Source: JBDXHU01 sp039989475 (lineage in GTDB: Bacteria > Pseudomonadota > Gammaproteobacteria > Pseudomonadales > Halieaceae). Taken from it: a DNA stretch of 64,000 nt. Where the stretch lies: NCBI GenBank assembly GCA_039989475.1, contig JBDXHU010000013.1, forward strand, positions 124,001-188,000, written 5' to 3'. Below the pieces are notes generated by a model, which worked only from the letters and a program-made list of their open reading frames with translations, made no database searches and was not told the DNA's origin. Each line of letters opens with the position of its first letter. Position 1 is the first letter of the stretch. Positions 26,130 to 34,750 of this stretch are shown piece by piece. The position numbers and the translations under genes are program-made.

Positions 26130-26301
26130 ACTCTGAATGCTAAGGATATAAGCTATCAATTTGGAAAATTATCATGTGCTGGCGATAATGGCCACAATTG
26201 TCTCAACAGCGCCGATGTTTCTGTGTGCTGTGAAGGAAAAATCCCTCCCGGGCAGTACAATGTGCTCCCCATTTTTTTGACACGGTTGCGGAGCGCGCGT
26301 C

Positions 26302-28050
26302 ATGAGTACCTATCGAGCCCCTGTAGAAGACATGCAGTTTGTAATTGATGAGCTGTGTGAGCTTGAGTCTGGCCTGGGATCGCTACCCTGTTTCGCCGAG
26401 TCCGGCGTGGGCCCCGATCTCAGCACTGCCCTATTGGACGAGTCTGCCCGGCTCTGCGGTGATGTGTGGGCGCCGCTGCGCCGGGTTGGTGACGCCCAGG
26501 GCGCCAGCTGCGCCGACGGCAAGGTCAGTATTACCCCGGGATATGCAGATGCGCTGCAGCAACTCGGCGCCGGTGGCTGGATCGGTATTTCTGCGCCAGT
26601 CGAGTATGGCGGCCAGGGCTTGCCCGAGATCTACACCACCGCCGCCTGCGAAATGTGGAACAGTGCCGACATGTCGCTGGCGCTGGCGCCGATCCTGTCG
26701 ATTGGCGCGGCCATGGCCATTAACACCCATGCCAGTGACGCACTCAAGGACTGCTACCTGGAAAAAATCTACACCGGGGAGTGGACCGGCACCATGAATC
26801 TGACCGAGTCCGGCGCCGGCTCCGACCTGGGTGTGATGAAATCGCGCGCGGTCCCGGACGGTGATCATTACCGTATCCACGGGCAGAAGATTTTCATTAC
26901 CTGGGGTGATCACGACGCCACCGACAATATTGTGCACCTGGTGCTGGCGAAATTGCCGGACGCCCCTGAGGGCAGCCGCGGCATTTCCTTGTTCCTGGTA
27001 CCCAAGTTCCTGGTCAATGCCGACGGCAGCCTCGGCGAGCGCAATGATGTATTCCCGGTATCGACCGAACACAAGCTCGGTATTCACGGCAGTCCCACCT
27101 GCGTTATGGCTTTCGGCGATAATGAGGGCGCCATCGGCTACCTCGTCGGCAAGGAAAACGAGGGCCTGCGCTGCATGTTTACCATGATGAATGAGGCGCG
27201 CCTGAAAATCGGCTTGCAGGGCCTCAGCATCGGCGAAGCCGCCTATCAGCAAGCCACCGCCTATGCCCGCGAGCGGGTCCAGGGTGGCGTGCCGATCATC
27301 CAGCACCCCGACGTCAAGCGTATGCTGCTGACCATGCGCTCACTCAATGAAGCCATGCGCGCCTTTGTTTATAGCGAGGCGATAAGCATGGACCAGGCCC
27401 ACCATGCGCAAGATGCGGACCAGCAGGCGCGACTGGATTTGATGATTCCCGTGGTCAAGGGTTGGCTCACCGAGGTTGGTGAGGAACTGGCTTCACTGGG
27501 TGTACAGGTACACGGAGGCATGGGCTTCGTTGAAGAAACCGGCGCCGCCCAGTATTTGCGCGATGTGCGTATAGCCTCAATTTACGAGGGTACCAATGGT
27601 ATCCAGGCCCAGGACCTGGTGGCACGCAAGCTGGCCCGCGACGGTGGTGCCGCCATGGAAGCGCTGCTTGCCGAGACGGAACTGACTGTGCAGGCCTGTG
27701 CGCAGCATTTGCCCGCCTTGCATGCGCCACTGGCGAGCGCGCTGGGGGAACTGCGTGAGTCCAGCGCAACAATCCTGGCCGAGTACGCCGACCAACGCGA
27801 AACGGCCCTGGCCAAGGCCTTTGACTACATGATGCAGACCGGTTTCCTGATGGGCGGCTGGCACCTGGCCCGTTCAGCATTAATTGCCGCCCAGCGCCTG
27901 GAGCAGGGCAGCGATAACCCGTTCTACCAGTGCAAGTTGGCCACGGCCCAGTTTTATATGGAGTCGGTGCTGCCGCGGGCGGCTGGCTATGCCAGCTTGA
28001 TTCGCAGCGGTGGCAACGCCTTGCAGGACTACAGGGAGAGTTGGCTGTGA
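26302..28050 (+). CDS. Long-form acyl-CoA dehydrogenase (DmdC-like architecture)
   Basis: This FAD enzyme oxidises acyl-CoA to enoyl-CoA. At 582 residues it is longer than the usual 380-400 because of an extra C-terminal domain, like DmdC and related enzymes. It shows YRAPVEDMQFVIDEL at the N terminus, MNLTESGAGSDLG, FITWGDHD, QVHGGMGFVEETGAAQYLRD and YEGTNGIQAQDL with the probable catalytic Glu. Substrate is not readable: 3-methylmercaptopropionyl-CoA and medium-chain or aromatic acyl-CoAs are all possible. It overlaps the rraA start by four bases and is divergent from a LysR gene. Confidence 0.88.
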   Translation: MSTYRAPVEDMQFVIDELCELESGLGSLPCFAESGVGPDLSTALLDESARLCGDVWAPLRRVGDAQGASCADGKVSITPGYADALQQLGAGGWIGISAPVEYGGQGLPEIYTTAACEMWNSADMSLALAPILSIGAAMAINTHASDALKDCYLEKIYTGEWTGTMNLTESGAGSDLGVMKSRAVPDGDHYRIHGQKIFITWGDHDATDNIVHLVLAKLPDAPEGSRGISLFLVPKFLVNADGSLGERNDVFPVSTEHKLGIHGSPTCVMAFGDNEGAIGYLVGKENEGLRCMFTMMNEARLKIGLQGLSIGEAAYQQATAYARERVQGGVPIIQHPDVKRMLLTMRSLNEAMRAFVYSEAISMDQAHHAQDADQQARLDLMIPVVKGWLTEVGEELASLGVQVHGGMGFVEETGAAQYLRDVRIASIYEGTNGIQAQDLVARKLARDGGAAMEALLAETELTVQACAQHLPALHAPLASALGELRESSATILAEYADQRETALAKAFDYMMQTGFLMGGWHLARSALIAAQRLEQGSDNPFYQCKLATAQFYMESVLPRAAGYASLIRSGGNALQDYRESWL

Positions 28051-28529
28051 GCGATATTTCCACGCCCGATATCGCCGATGAGTTTCCGGCGGAAGTGCAG
28101 GCCATGGAGTTGGACTTTCGCAACTTCGGCGGCATCAAACAATTCTGCGGTGAGGTTGTCACCATCAAGTGTCACGAAGACAACTCACTGGTTCGCGAAA
28201 TGGTGGGTACCGCCGGACTCGGACGGATCATCGTGGTCGACGGCGGGGGCTCCCGGCGGCACGCGCTGCTGGGCGACATGCTGGCCGAGAAGGCATCGGC
28301 TAACGGCTGGTCTGGCTTGATCATCAACGGTGTCATTCGCGATGTGGACCAGATCGCCACCATTGCGCTGGGGGTGCAGGCCCTGGGCACGGTGCCCCTG
28401 AAGACGGAAAAACACGGCGTTGGTCAGCAGGATATTCCGCTGCGTGTCGGTGGCGTATTCATTCACCCGGGTGATTATATTTATGCCGATAATAACGGCG
28501 TGCTACTGGCGCACAAGAAGTTGCTTTGA
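28047..28529 (+). CDS. rraA: RNase E activity regulator RraA
   Basis: This 160-residue trimeric protein binds RNase E and modulates mRNA decay. It aligns along its length with the E. coli protein: FRNFGGIKQFCGEVVTIKC, EDNSLVREM, GRIIVVDGGGSRRHALLGDM, NGVIRDVDQI, GIQA-like GVQALGTVPLKT and YIYADNNGVLL. The start is GTG, overlapping the dehydrogenase stop (GTGA). Members of this fold can also be 4-hydroxy-4-methyl-2-oxoglutarate aldolases, but the length and motifs favour RraA. Confidence 0.88.
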   Translation: MSDISTPDIADEFPAEVQAMELDFRNFGGIKQFCGEVVTIKCHEDNSLVREMVGTAGLGRIIVVDGGGSRRHALLGDMLAEKASANGWSGLIINGVIRDVDQIATIALGVQALGTVPLKTEKHGVGQQDIPLRVGGVFIHPGDYIYADNNGVLLAHKKLL

Positions 28530-28533
28530 TCCC

Positions 28534-29367
28534 TCAAACCAGGCGCATTGACAAGTCCAGGGCGACGGCGTCCTTGGTCAGGGCGCCGATAGAAATATAG
28601 TCCACCCCGGTCTCGGCGATGGTGAGCAGGCTGGTTTCGGTGATGCCACCGGAGGCCTCCAGCTCGGCGCGTCCCTCGCTGCGCGCCACCGCTTCGCGCA
28701 ACTGTGCCGGCGCGAAATTATCCAGCATGATGCGATCGGCGCCGGCCGCCAGGGCCTGGTCCAGTTCGGTCATGGTTTCCACCTCAACCTCTATCGGTTT
28801 GCCGGGCGCTTGCAGGCGCGCAGCATTGACGGCCGCCTCGATAGATCCACAGGCTTCGATGTGATTCTCCTTGATCAGGAAGGCATCAAACAGGCCCATG
28901 CGATGGTTGTGACAGCCGCCACAGGTGACGGCGTATTTCTGGGCGCGGCGCAGACCGGGAATGGTTTTGCGGGTATCCAGCAGCCTGACCCCGGTATCAG
29001 CCACCAGGTCGGCATAGTGTCGGCAGCGGCTGGCCGTGCCCGACAGTAGTTGCAGGAAGTTCAGCGCCGCGCGTTCGCCGGTTAACAGGCTGCGGGCGGG
29101 TCCGCTGAGCTCAAACAGCAATTGGTCGGCAACAACAGCATCGCTGTCCTCTACATGGAGCTCCAGCTTCACCGAGCTGTCGATCTGGCGAAACACTTCG
29201 ACCACCCACTCCAGGCCACAGATAACCCCGGGCTCCCGGCAGATAACCCTGGCCCTGGCGGCGCGCTCCGCGGGTATCAGGGCGGCGGTGATGTCGCCGT
29301 CGCCGATATCCTCGGCCAGCGCGGTCTTTACCTGCTCTGTGATGTATTCCGGGTCGTTAAGCTGCAT
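28534..29367 (-). CDS. nadC: Nicotinate-nucleotide pyrophosphorylase (carboxylating)
   Basis: This NAD biosynthesis enzyme makes nicotinate mononucleotide from quinolinate and PRPP. Its 277 residues include ALAEDIGDGDITAALIPAE, GERAALNFLQLLSGTAS, LLDTRKTIPGLRRAQKYAV, GGCHNHRMGLFDAFLIKENH and the C-terminal DYISIGALTKD. The start at 29367 (MQLNDPEY) fits the family; the frame is open further upstream but without family sequence. It converges on rraA with only four bases between stops. nadC next to ampDE is a common gammaproteobacterial arrangement. Confidence 0.96.
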   Translation of the reverse strand: MQLNDPEYITEQVKTALAEDIGDGDITAALIPAERAARARVICREPGVICGLEWVVEVFRQIDSSVKLELHVEDSDAVVADQLLFELSGPARSLLTGERAALNFLQLLSGTASRCRHYADLVADTGVRLLDTRKTIPGLRRAQKYAVTCGGCHNHRMGLFDAFLIKENHIEACGSIEAAVNAARLQAPGKPIEVEVETMTELDQALAAGADRIMLDNFAPAQLREAVARSEGRAELEASGGITETSLLTIAETGVDYISIGALTKDAVALDLSMRLV

Positions 29368-29460
29368 GGCGTCAGGTCGTTTGGTCAGGCGGAGAAGTGT
29401 ACCACCAAGTTTCCTGAAAGCCGCGCCCGCGCATGGCAGATGAATGGGTATACTGGGCCC

Positions 29461-30315
29461 ATGGAATCGGGACGTATCAGTCAAACTGCGGTAAAAGTAG
29501 CCAGTACCATGGTCACCCTGGGTGCCAAGCCGGGCTGGCAGGCGCGCCTGCCCCAACAGTTACCCGAGCTTAGCGAGCAATTGCTGCTGAATGCCGGTTT
29601 ATACCCCTACAGCTCGCGGCTGTTACGCATCGTCAAACGGCCATGGGCGGTGCGGCTGGGTGATCTGGGTGAGAGCCTGCAACCGGGAACCTTTGAGGGC
29701 CTGGGCAAGCGCAAGATATTCATGGATCAACAAGTCACCGCCGCCATTGCCACCGGCGCCACCCAGGTTCTCGTCATTGGGGCTGGTTTCGATACCCTCT
29801 GTCTGCGCCTGGCACCGCAGTATCCCGCACTGCATTTTGTCGAGATAGATCATCCGGCGACGGCAGCCGCCAAGCGTCGCGCAGTTGAGCATTTAGGCAG
29901 GCCGCCCAACCTGAGCCTGATCGCAGCCGACCTGGGTGCCAGGCCCTTGTCGGCCGTACTGGGGTCCTGTGAGGGCTGGGATAAGCGCGAGAAATCTGTG
30001 GCGGTGGCCGAGGGGCTGCTGTACTACCTGTCACCGGGCGCCGTACATGAATTGTTTGCCGAATTTGCCAGCAGCAGTGGCGAGGCTAGTCGGGTGGCAT
30101 TCTCATACCTGCAGGAATTGGAACAGCATAAGCTGGCCCGGCTGGCACTGCGCTTTGCGGGAGAGCCCTGGTTGTCAGCATCGCCTACCGAAGAGCTGGC
30201 CGCCTATATCGGCCCGGACTGGCGTATTCTCGAAGCCCCCCTGGTGCGCCGTCACCACGACCTGGAAGGCCTGGCGGTGGCGCAGAAGCTCGCCCCTGGT
30301 GAGAGCGCCAATTGA
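29461..30315 (+). CDS. PPM/LCMT-type SAM-dependent methyltransferase
   Basis: This 284-residue protein resembles leucine carboxyl methyltransferase-like proteins (TIGR00027 type). It has SQTAVKVASTMVTLGAKPGW, ARKIFMDQQV-like GKRKIFMDQQVTAAI, the SAM loop VLVIGAGFDTLCLRL, FVEIDHPATAAAKR and AVAEGLLYYLSPGAV. Physiological substrates of these bacterial proteins are mostly unknown. It sits between nadC (divergent) and ampD, and its stop overlaps the ampD start, so it is the first gene of an operon with ampD-ampE. Confidence 0.83.
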   Translation: MESGRISQTAVKVASTMVTLGAKPGWQARLPQQLPELSEQLLLNAGLYPYSSRLLRIVKRPWAVRLGDLGESLQPGTFEGLGKRKIFMDQQVTAAIATGATQVLVIGAGFDTLCLRLAPQYPALHFVEIDHPATAAAKRRAVEHLGRPPNLSLIAADLGARPLSAVLGSCEGWDKREKSVAVAEGLLYYLSPGAVHELFAEFASSSGEASRVAFSYLQELEQHKLARLALRFAGEPWLSASPTEELAAYIGPDWRILEAPLVRRHHDLEGLAVAQKLAPGESAN

Positions 30316-30872
30316 ACATCGAACAGGGCTGGCTGCAGGACGCCAGGCGGTGCCTGTCAGCAAATGCGGATGCACGCCCCGATGCGGCGGATATCAGTTT
30401 GCTGGTTATTCACAATATCAGCCTGCCGCCGGGGCAGTTTGGCAGTGGCTGTGTGCAGCAGTTTTTCTGCAATGAACTCGATTGCGACAGCCACCCCTAT
30501 TTTGAGCAGCTCAGGGAGCTTAAGGTGTCATCCCACCTGCTGATTGAGCGCGATGGTGGTGTCACCCAGTTCGTACCCTTTGAGCAGCGCGCCTGGCATG
30601 CCGGCCTGTCCTGCTTCGAGGCGCGCGAGGCCTGTAATGATTACAGTATTGGTATCGAACTGGAGGGAACCGATACAGAGGCTTATACTGGGGAGCAGTA
30701 CACCAGCCTGGCGGCCGTGACCCGGGTATTGATGGGGACCTACCCGGCCATCACGATCGATCGCATTACCGGGCATTCTGATATCGCGCCGGGTCGCAAG
30801 ACCGATCCCGGCCCGGCTTTCGACTGGTCCCATTATCGCCGTACGATTGAAGGAGTAGCGCCAAACCCGTGA
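30312..30872 (+). CDS. ampD: 1,6-anhydro-N-acetylmuramyl-L-alanine amidase
   Basis: This cytoplasmic zinc amidase of 186 residues removes the peptide from anhydro-muropeptides during cell wall recycling; its loss derepresses ampC beta-lactamases in relatives. Zinc ligands are present in LVIHNISLPPGQFG, in the AWHAGLSCFEAR region and in TGHSDIAPGRKTDPGPAFDW. IGIELEGTD is also typical. The start is TTG, overlapping the methyltransferase stop. The stop overlaps ampE (GTG AAA). Confidence 0.95.
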   Translation: MNIEQGWLQDARRCLSANADARPDAADISLLVIHNISLPPGQFGSGCVQQFFCNELDCDSHPYFEQLRELKVSSHLLIERDGGVTQFVPFEQRAWHAGLSCFEAREACNDYSIGIELEGTDTEAYTGEQYTSLAAVTRVLMGTYPAITIDRITGHSDIAPGRKTDPGPAFDWSHYRRTIEGVAPNP

Positions 30873-31741
30873 AATTCCTGGCATTGATTATCGCACTGGT
30901 ACTGTTGCAGTACTGGGGCTCGGCTGGCCCGGTTCACCGCGATGAATGGTTTCGTGAACTGGTAAAAAAGTTCTCCGGTAGCGGTCTGCCGCCCAACATG
31001 GTGCTGGGCCTGTCAGTGCTGGTGCCCGCGCTGCTGTGCCTGTGGTTGCTGGACTTTGTGGAGGGCTGGGCGCTGGGCCTGATACCTTTGGCCGTCGCGG
31101 TGCTGGTGCTGCTCTACAGTTTCGGTCGCGGCGACTTTGAGGCCATGGTCGAGCAGTATCGCGACTACTGTCGGCAAGCCGATTTCGAAGCGGCTTACCT
31201 GTTTGCCCAGCAGCAACTGGGACCAGGTTGTGGCAAGGAATGCCCGGAGAGCCCGGAGAAGTTGCATCGCTGGGTCAAGGAGCGCATTTGTTACCTGGGT
31301 TTTGAGCGCTGGTTCGGCGTTATGTTCTATTTCCTGGTGCTGGGTGCCCCGGGAGCGCTGGCTTACCGCTTGCTGCAGTTGTACCCGCAAGGCATTGAGG
31401 ATGAACAGCAACAGGCCGGGCTGCAGCGCCTGCAATACTATGTTGACTGGGTGCCGGCCCGCTTGCTGGAGTTCACCTTTGCCCTCACCGGCGACTGGGT
31501 GGGCAGCCGCGAACAGTTGTCCACCAGTTTGCAGGACACAGAGTCTGAAACCGGGGAGATCCTGGTTGATGGGGCACATGCGGCGCTGGGCCTGAAAACC
31601 ACCGTATTTTCCTCCGACAATGGCGATACCACGGCCTTCGCCGAGGTCAGCGATTGGGAGGTAGGACAGTTGCAGAGCCTGCTCAGTCGCAGTGCCGTGG
31701 CCTGGGTGGTGGTAATGGCGCTGTTGGTCCTCTTGTTGTAA
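30869..31741 (+). CDS. ampE: AmpE-like inner-membrane protein
   Basis: This 290-residue membrane protein is encoded in an operon with ampD, as in enterobacteria and pseudomonads. It has about four hydrophobic segments. The N terminus is KFLALIIALVLLQYWGSAGP, the middle has ERWFGVMFYFLVLGAPGALAYRLL and the region VDWVPARLLEFTFALTGDW is a recognisable AmpE signature. Its role in beta-lactamase signalling or muropeptide sensing is suggested by context in the family and remains poorly defined. GTG start, overlapping the ampD stop. Confidence 0.9.
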   Translation: MKFLALIIALVLLQYWGSAGPVHRDEWFRELVKKFSGSGLPPNMVLGLSVLVPALLCLWLLDFVEGWALGLIPLAVAVLVLLYSFGRGDFEAMVEQYRDYCRQADFEAAYLFAQQQLGPGCGKECPESPEKLHRWVKERICYLGFERWFGVMFYFLVLGAPGALAYRLLQLYPQGIEDEQQQAGLQRLQYYVDWVPARLLEFTFALTGDWVGSREQLSTSLQDTESETGEILVDGAHAALGLKTTVFSSDNGDTTAFAEVSDWEVGQLQSLLSRSAVAWVVVMALLVLLL

Positions 31742-31771
31742 TTTTCGCGAAATAGCCAGGGAGTCAACACC

Positions 31772-32539
31772 ATGTCTGCCGATGACAGGAAGGTCATCCT
31801 GATAACCGGCTCATCCTCGGGCATCGGTGCCGAGGTGGCCAGGATCGCCGCCCGCCAGGGCTATAACGTGCTGGTGAACTTCAACAGCAATGCCGCGAAG
31901 GCCGACGCCGTGGTCGCTGACTGCCAGGCCGAGGGAGTGGAGGCGATCGCCGTGGGTGCCAATGTGGCCAATGATGCCGATTGTCGCAAGCTGGCCGCGG
32001 CTGCTATAGACGCCTGGGGTCGTATCGATGTGCTGGTCAATAATGCCGGTACCACCCAATTTTGCCCACACAATGACCTTGAGGGCCTGGATGCGGCGGA
32101 CTTTCACGCGCTCTACGACGTCAATACCATTGGCGCCTTCCAGATGATTCGGGCGGTGGTGCCCAGCATGCGGCAAAGCGGTGGCTCGATTGTGAATGTG
32201 GCCTCGGTCGCCGGCCTGATTGGTGTTGGCAGTAGCCTCGCTTACGCCTGTTCCAAGGCGGCGATGCTGGCGATCAATATGTCCATGGCCCGCAACCTGG
32301 GACCGAATATACGGGTCAATGCGGTATGCCCGGGTTTCGTTGAAGGCGACTGGTTACAGGAAGGGCTGGGCGAGGATATGTATGCAGCGGTGCGTCAGCA
32401 TTATTGCGAACGCGCCGCCACGGGCGAGGTCATGACACCGGCGACGGTGGCAGAGAACATCTGGTACTTCGCTCACAGCGCGCCCAATGTCACCGGCGAA
32501 CATGTGCTAATGGACGGTGGTGCCACCCTGCCTTATTAA
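31772..32539 (+). CDS. Short-chain dehydrogenase/reductase
   Basis: This classical SDR of 255 residues has the cofactor loop LITGSSSGIGAEVARIAA, NNAGTTQFC, the catalytic Ser in NVASVAGLIG, YACSKAAMLAINMSMA with the Tyr/Lys pair, and a C-terminal NVTGEHVLMDGGATLPY. It resembles 3-oxoacyl-ACP reductase (FabG) but the physiological substrate is unknown. It follows ampE by 30 bases and converges on the adenosyltransferase gene. A hairpin TTAGCTGTGGCAGCTAA at 32545-32561 lies across the convergence point. Confidence 0.88.
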   Translation: MSADDRKVILITGSSSGIGAEVARIAARQGYNVLVNFNSNAAKADAVVADCQAEGVEAIAVGANVANDADCRKLAAAAIDAWGRIDVLVNNAGTTQFCPHNDLEGLDAADFHALYDVNTIGAFQMIRAVVPSMRQSGGSIVNVASVAGLIGVGSSLAYACSKAAMLAINMSMARNLGPNIRVNAVCPGFVEGDWLQEGLGEDMYAAVRQHYCERAATGEVMTPATVAENIWYFAHSAPNVTGEHVLMDGGATLPY

Positions 32540-32557
32540 GGCAGTTAGCTGTGGCAG

Positions 32558-33109
32558 CTAATTCTCCTGCTGCTGCCAGAGTACTTCAGAGCCGCCATCA
32601 CGGCGTGAAAGCACGCGCGCAAATACAAACATGAGGTCAGACAGGCGGTTGATATAGAGCCGCGGCGCTTCGTTGAGCGGTTCCTCCGCGTGCAGGGCCA
32701 CCATGCTGCGCTCGGCGCGCCGACAAATGGCGCGGGCCAGGTGAGCCTGGGCTGCCCCGGGCGAGCCGCCCGGCAAGATGAAGTTCTTCAAGGCCGGCAA
32801 GTCCTCGTTATATTCATCCAGCAGTCGCTCCAATTCGGTGACTCGCTCTGCCTTGATTAGCTCGTAACCCGGCACTGCCAACTCGCCACCCAGGTCGAAC
32901 AGGTCGTGCTGGACACGCTCGAGTATGGCCTGCAGGCTATCGTCCTCCGGCAATTGGGCGATCAACATGCCTACCTGGCAGTTGAGTTCATCCACGTTGC
33001 CCATCGCCTCGGCGCGGGGGTGATTTTTAGCGATGCGCGAGCCGTCTCCGAGTCCGGTGGTGCCGTCGTCGCCAGTTTTTGTATAGATCTTTGATAGTCG
33101 ATTTCCCAT
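32558..33109 (-). CDS. Cob(I)alamin adenosyltransferase, PduO type
   Basis: This enzyme attaches the adenosyl group of ATP to cob(I)alamin to make coenzyme B12. Its 183 residues start MGNRLSKIYTKTGDDGTTGL, the ATP-binding signature, followed by AEAMGNVDELNCQVG, FILPGGSPGAAQAHLARAIC with CRRAER, and LYINRLSDLMFVFAR. It belongs to the PduO/MMAB type, not CobA. With the btuB gene and riboswitch about 4 kb away, it supports uptake and use of external cobalamin. Confidence 0.93.
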   Translation of the reverse strand: MGNRLSKIYTKTGDDGTTGLGDGSRIAKNHPRAEAMGNVDELNCQVGMLIAQLPEDDSLQAILERVQHDLFDLGGELAVPGYELIKAERVTELERLLDEYNEDLPALKNFILPGGSPGAAQAHLARAICRRAERSMVALHAEEPLNEAPRLYINRLSDLMFVFARVLSRRDGGSEVLWQQQEN

Positions 33110-33215
33110 GCGCGTATAGGACCGAAAAGGAAGCCTCGTTGCAAGCTAATTTGCCAGGGCTGTGAACTGCTACACTATTTGGGTTGTATGGTGAATTTCC
33201 CTGGGGGCTAATATC

Positions 33216-34745
33216 GTGGGGCAGTGGGACGGGACTGAGTTGACGCTGCCCGAGGTGGCTGCGGCCACCGCTCAGAAATCCAGGCAGCGCCTGGCACTGA
33301 CTATCCTCTTTCACCCGGATGGCGAACGTATCGGTGAGCGGGCGCTGCTGCCACAGCGCCGACCACTGGAATTGGCTCGCCAGTCACCGCTGTTCACTTC
33401 CCTGCGTGGCACCGGCGCCGATCAAGCCTTGCTGGATCAATACCTGAGCCGGTCTCCGATAACAATTTGCCGATCTTGCCAGGGCGTCGAGCTGTCAGTG
33501 CCAGCTGGCGGTAGCTCCTTATTGATTAATGGGGCCTGCGTAGAAAGCCGTGTGCGACTGGCGGATTCGGAACTGGACGCTGGTGTACTGATGAGTTTGT
33601 CGCACCGGGTGGTTTTGCTGCTGCATCGCTGCGAGTTGATTGATGAGTTGCCACAGGACTGTGGCCTGGTCGGCGAGAGCGACGCGTTGCAACAGGTGCG
33701 CAGCATGATTATGCGGGTGGCTGCGGCGCCGACCCCGGTGCTGTTGCTGGGCGAGTCCGGCACCGGTAAAGAGTTGGTCGCCCGGGCTATTCATGATCAC
33801 AGTGCTCGCTGCGCTCATCCCCTGGTTGCTGTAAACATGGCCGCGATTCCCGGGGAGTTGGCGCCAGCCGAGCTATTTGGCGTACGGGCAGGTGCGTTTA
33901 CCGGTGCCGATACAGACCGCGATGGTTATTTCCGTGAGGCAGATGGGGGCACTCTCTTTCTGGATGAGATTGGCGCTTGCACAAGCAGCGTACAGGCGCA
34001 GCTATTACGCGCCCTGGAGCAGGGCGAAATACAGTCACCTGGTGGTAGCACCGAGCAAGTTGATGTGCGGGTGCTGGCCGCCACCGATGCCGACCTGGAG
34101 GGTTCTGAGGGTGGCTTCAGCACTGCCTTGCGCCATCGCCTGGGCGGTTTCGAGATACAGCTGCCGCCCTTGCGCGAGCGCCGCGAGGACCTGGGTCGCC
34201 TGCTGCAGTACTTCCTGCCCTCATCACTGTTGCAGGCAGCTGCCGTCTCGCCCAGGATGGTTGCCCAATGGGTAATGCTGGTGCAGCAACTGGCTGACTA
34301 CAACTGGCCAGGCAACGTACGCGAGCTGGCCAATTTTTGTCAGCAGATTTCGATAGCCAGTGGAGCCCATGACCAACTGTTGGTGCCGGCCAATATTTAT
34401 GCGGCCCTGTCCTCGCAGCGATCATCAGCTGGAAAGCGCGCCCGCAATAATCCGAAACCCGCAACCGACCTCAGTGATAACGAAGTCAGGGAAGCGATGA
34501 TGGCTGCCCAGTGGGAAATCAGCGGTGCGGCGCGGGATTTACAGGTCTCCAGGCAGGCCTTGTACAGGCGTATCCAGCTTACCCCCGGCCTGCGTGTAAC
34601 GGCCGATATTCCCGCAGTTGAAATCGAGGCTGCCTACCATGAATGCAAGGGCGCTGTGGATGCCGCAGCCATGCATTTGCAGGTATCGCGCGCGGCGCTG
34701 CGCAGGCGCTGGCGGGCAATGGAACTGATCCCCCGGGATTACTAG
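33216..34745 (+). CDS. Sigma-54-dependent activator with degenerate FHA-like N terminus
   Basis: This is a 509-residue bacterial enhancer-binding protein. The N-terminal 150 residues look like a poorly conserved FHA domain (SPITICRSCQGVELSVP, LLINGACVESRVRLADSEL). The AAA+ domain is complete: GESGTGKE (about residue 179), GAFTGA (about 226) and GGTLFLDEIG. Two Fis-type helix-turn-helix units lie at the C terminus, about residues 425-450 and 478-500; one is usual. GTG start with GGGGGCT upstream. The Ser/Thr kinase gene begins five bases after the stop, so a kinase-FHA phospho-switch is likely. Confidence 0.85.
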   Translation: MGQWDGTELTLPEVAAATAQKSRQRLALTILFHPDGERIGERALLPQRRPLELARQSPLFTSLRGTGADQALLDQYLSRSPITICRSCQGVELSVPAGGSSLLINGACVESRVRLADSELDAGVLMSLSHRVVLLLHRCELIDELPQDCGLVGESDALQQVRSMIMRVAAAPTPVLLLGESGTGKELVARAIHDHSARCAHPLVAVNMAAIPGELAPAELFGVRAGAFTGADTDRDGYFREADGGTLFLDEIGACTSSVQAQLLRALEQGEIQSPGGSTEQVDVRVLAATDADLEGSEGGFSTALRHRLGGFEIQLPPLRERREDLGRLLQYFLPSSLLQAAAVSPRMVAQWVMLVQQLADYNWPGNVRELANFCQQISIASGAHDQLLVPANIYAALSSQRSSAGKRARNNPKPATDLSDNEVREAMMAAQWEISGAARDLQVSRQALYRRIQLTPGLRVTADIPAVEIEAAYHECKGAVDAAAMHLQVSRAALRRRWRAMELIPRDY

Positions 34746-34750
34746 GCTCA

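Noticed and set aside
25338..26348. Open frame antisense to the LysR gene running into the acyl-CoA dehydrogenase promoter
   Set aside because: It would cover a divergent promoter region and overlap two well-supported genes. No domain is visible.
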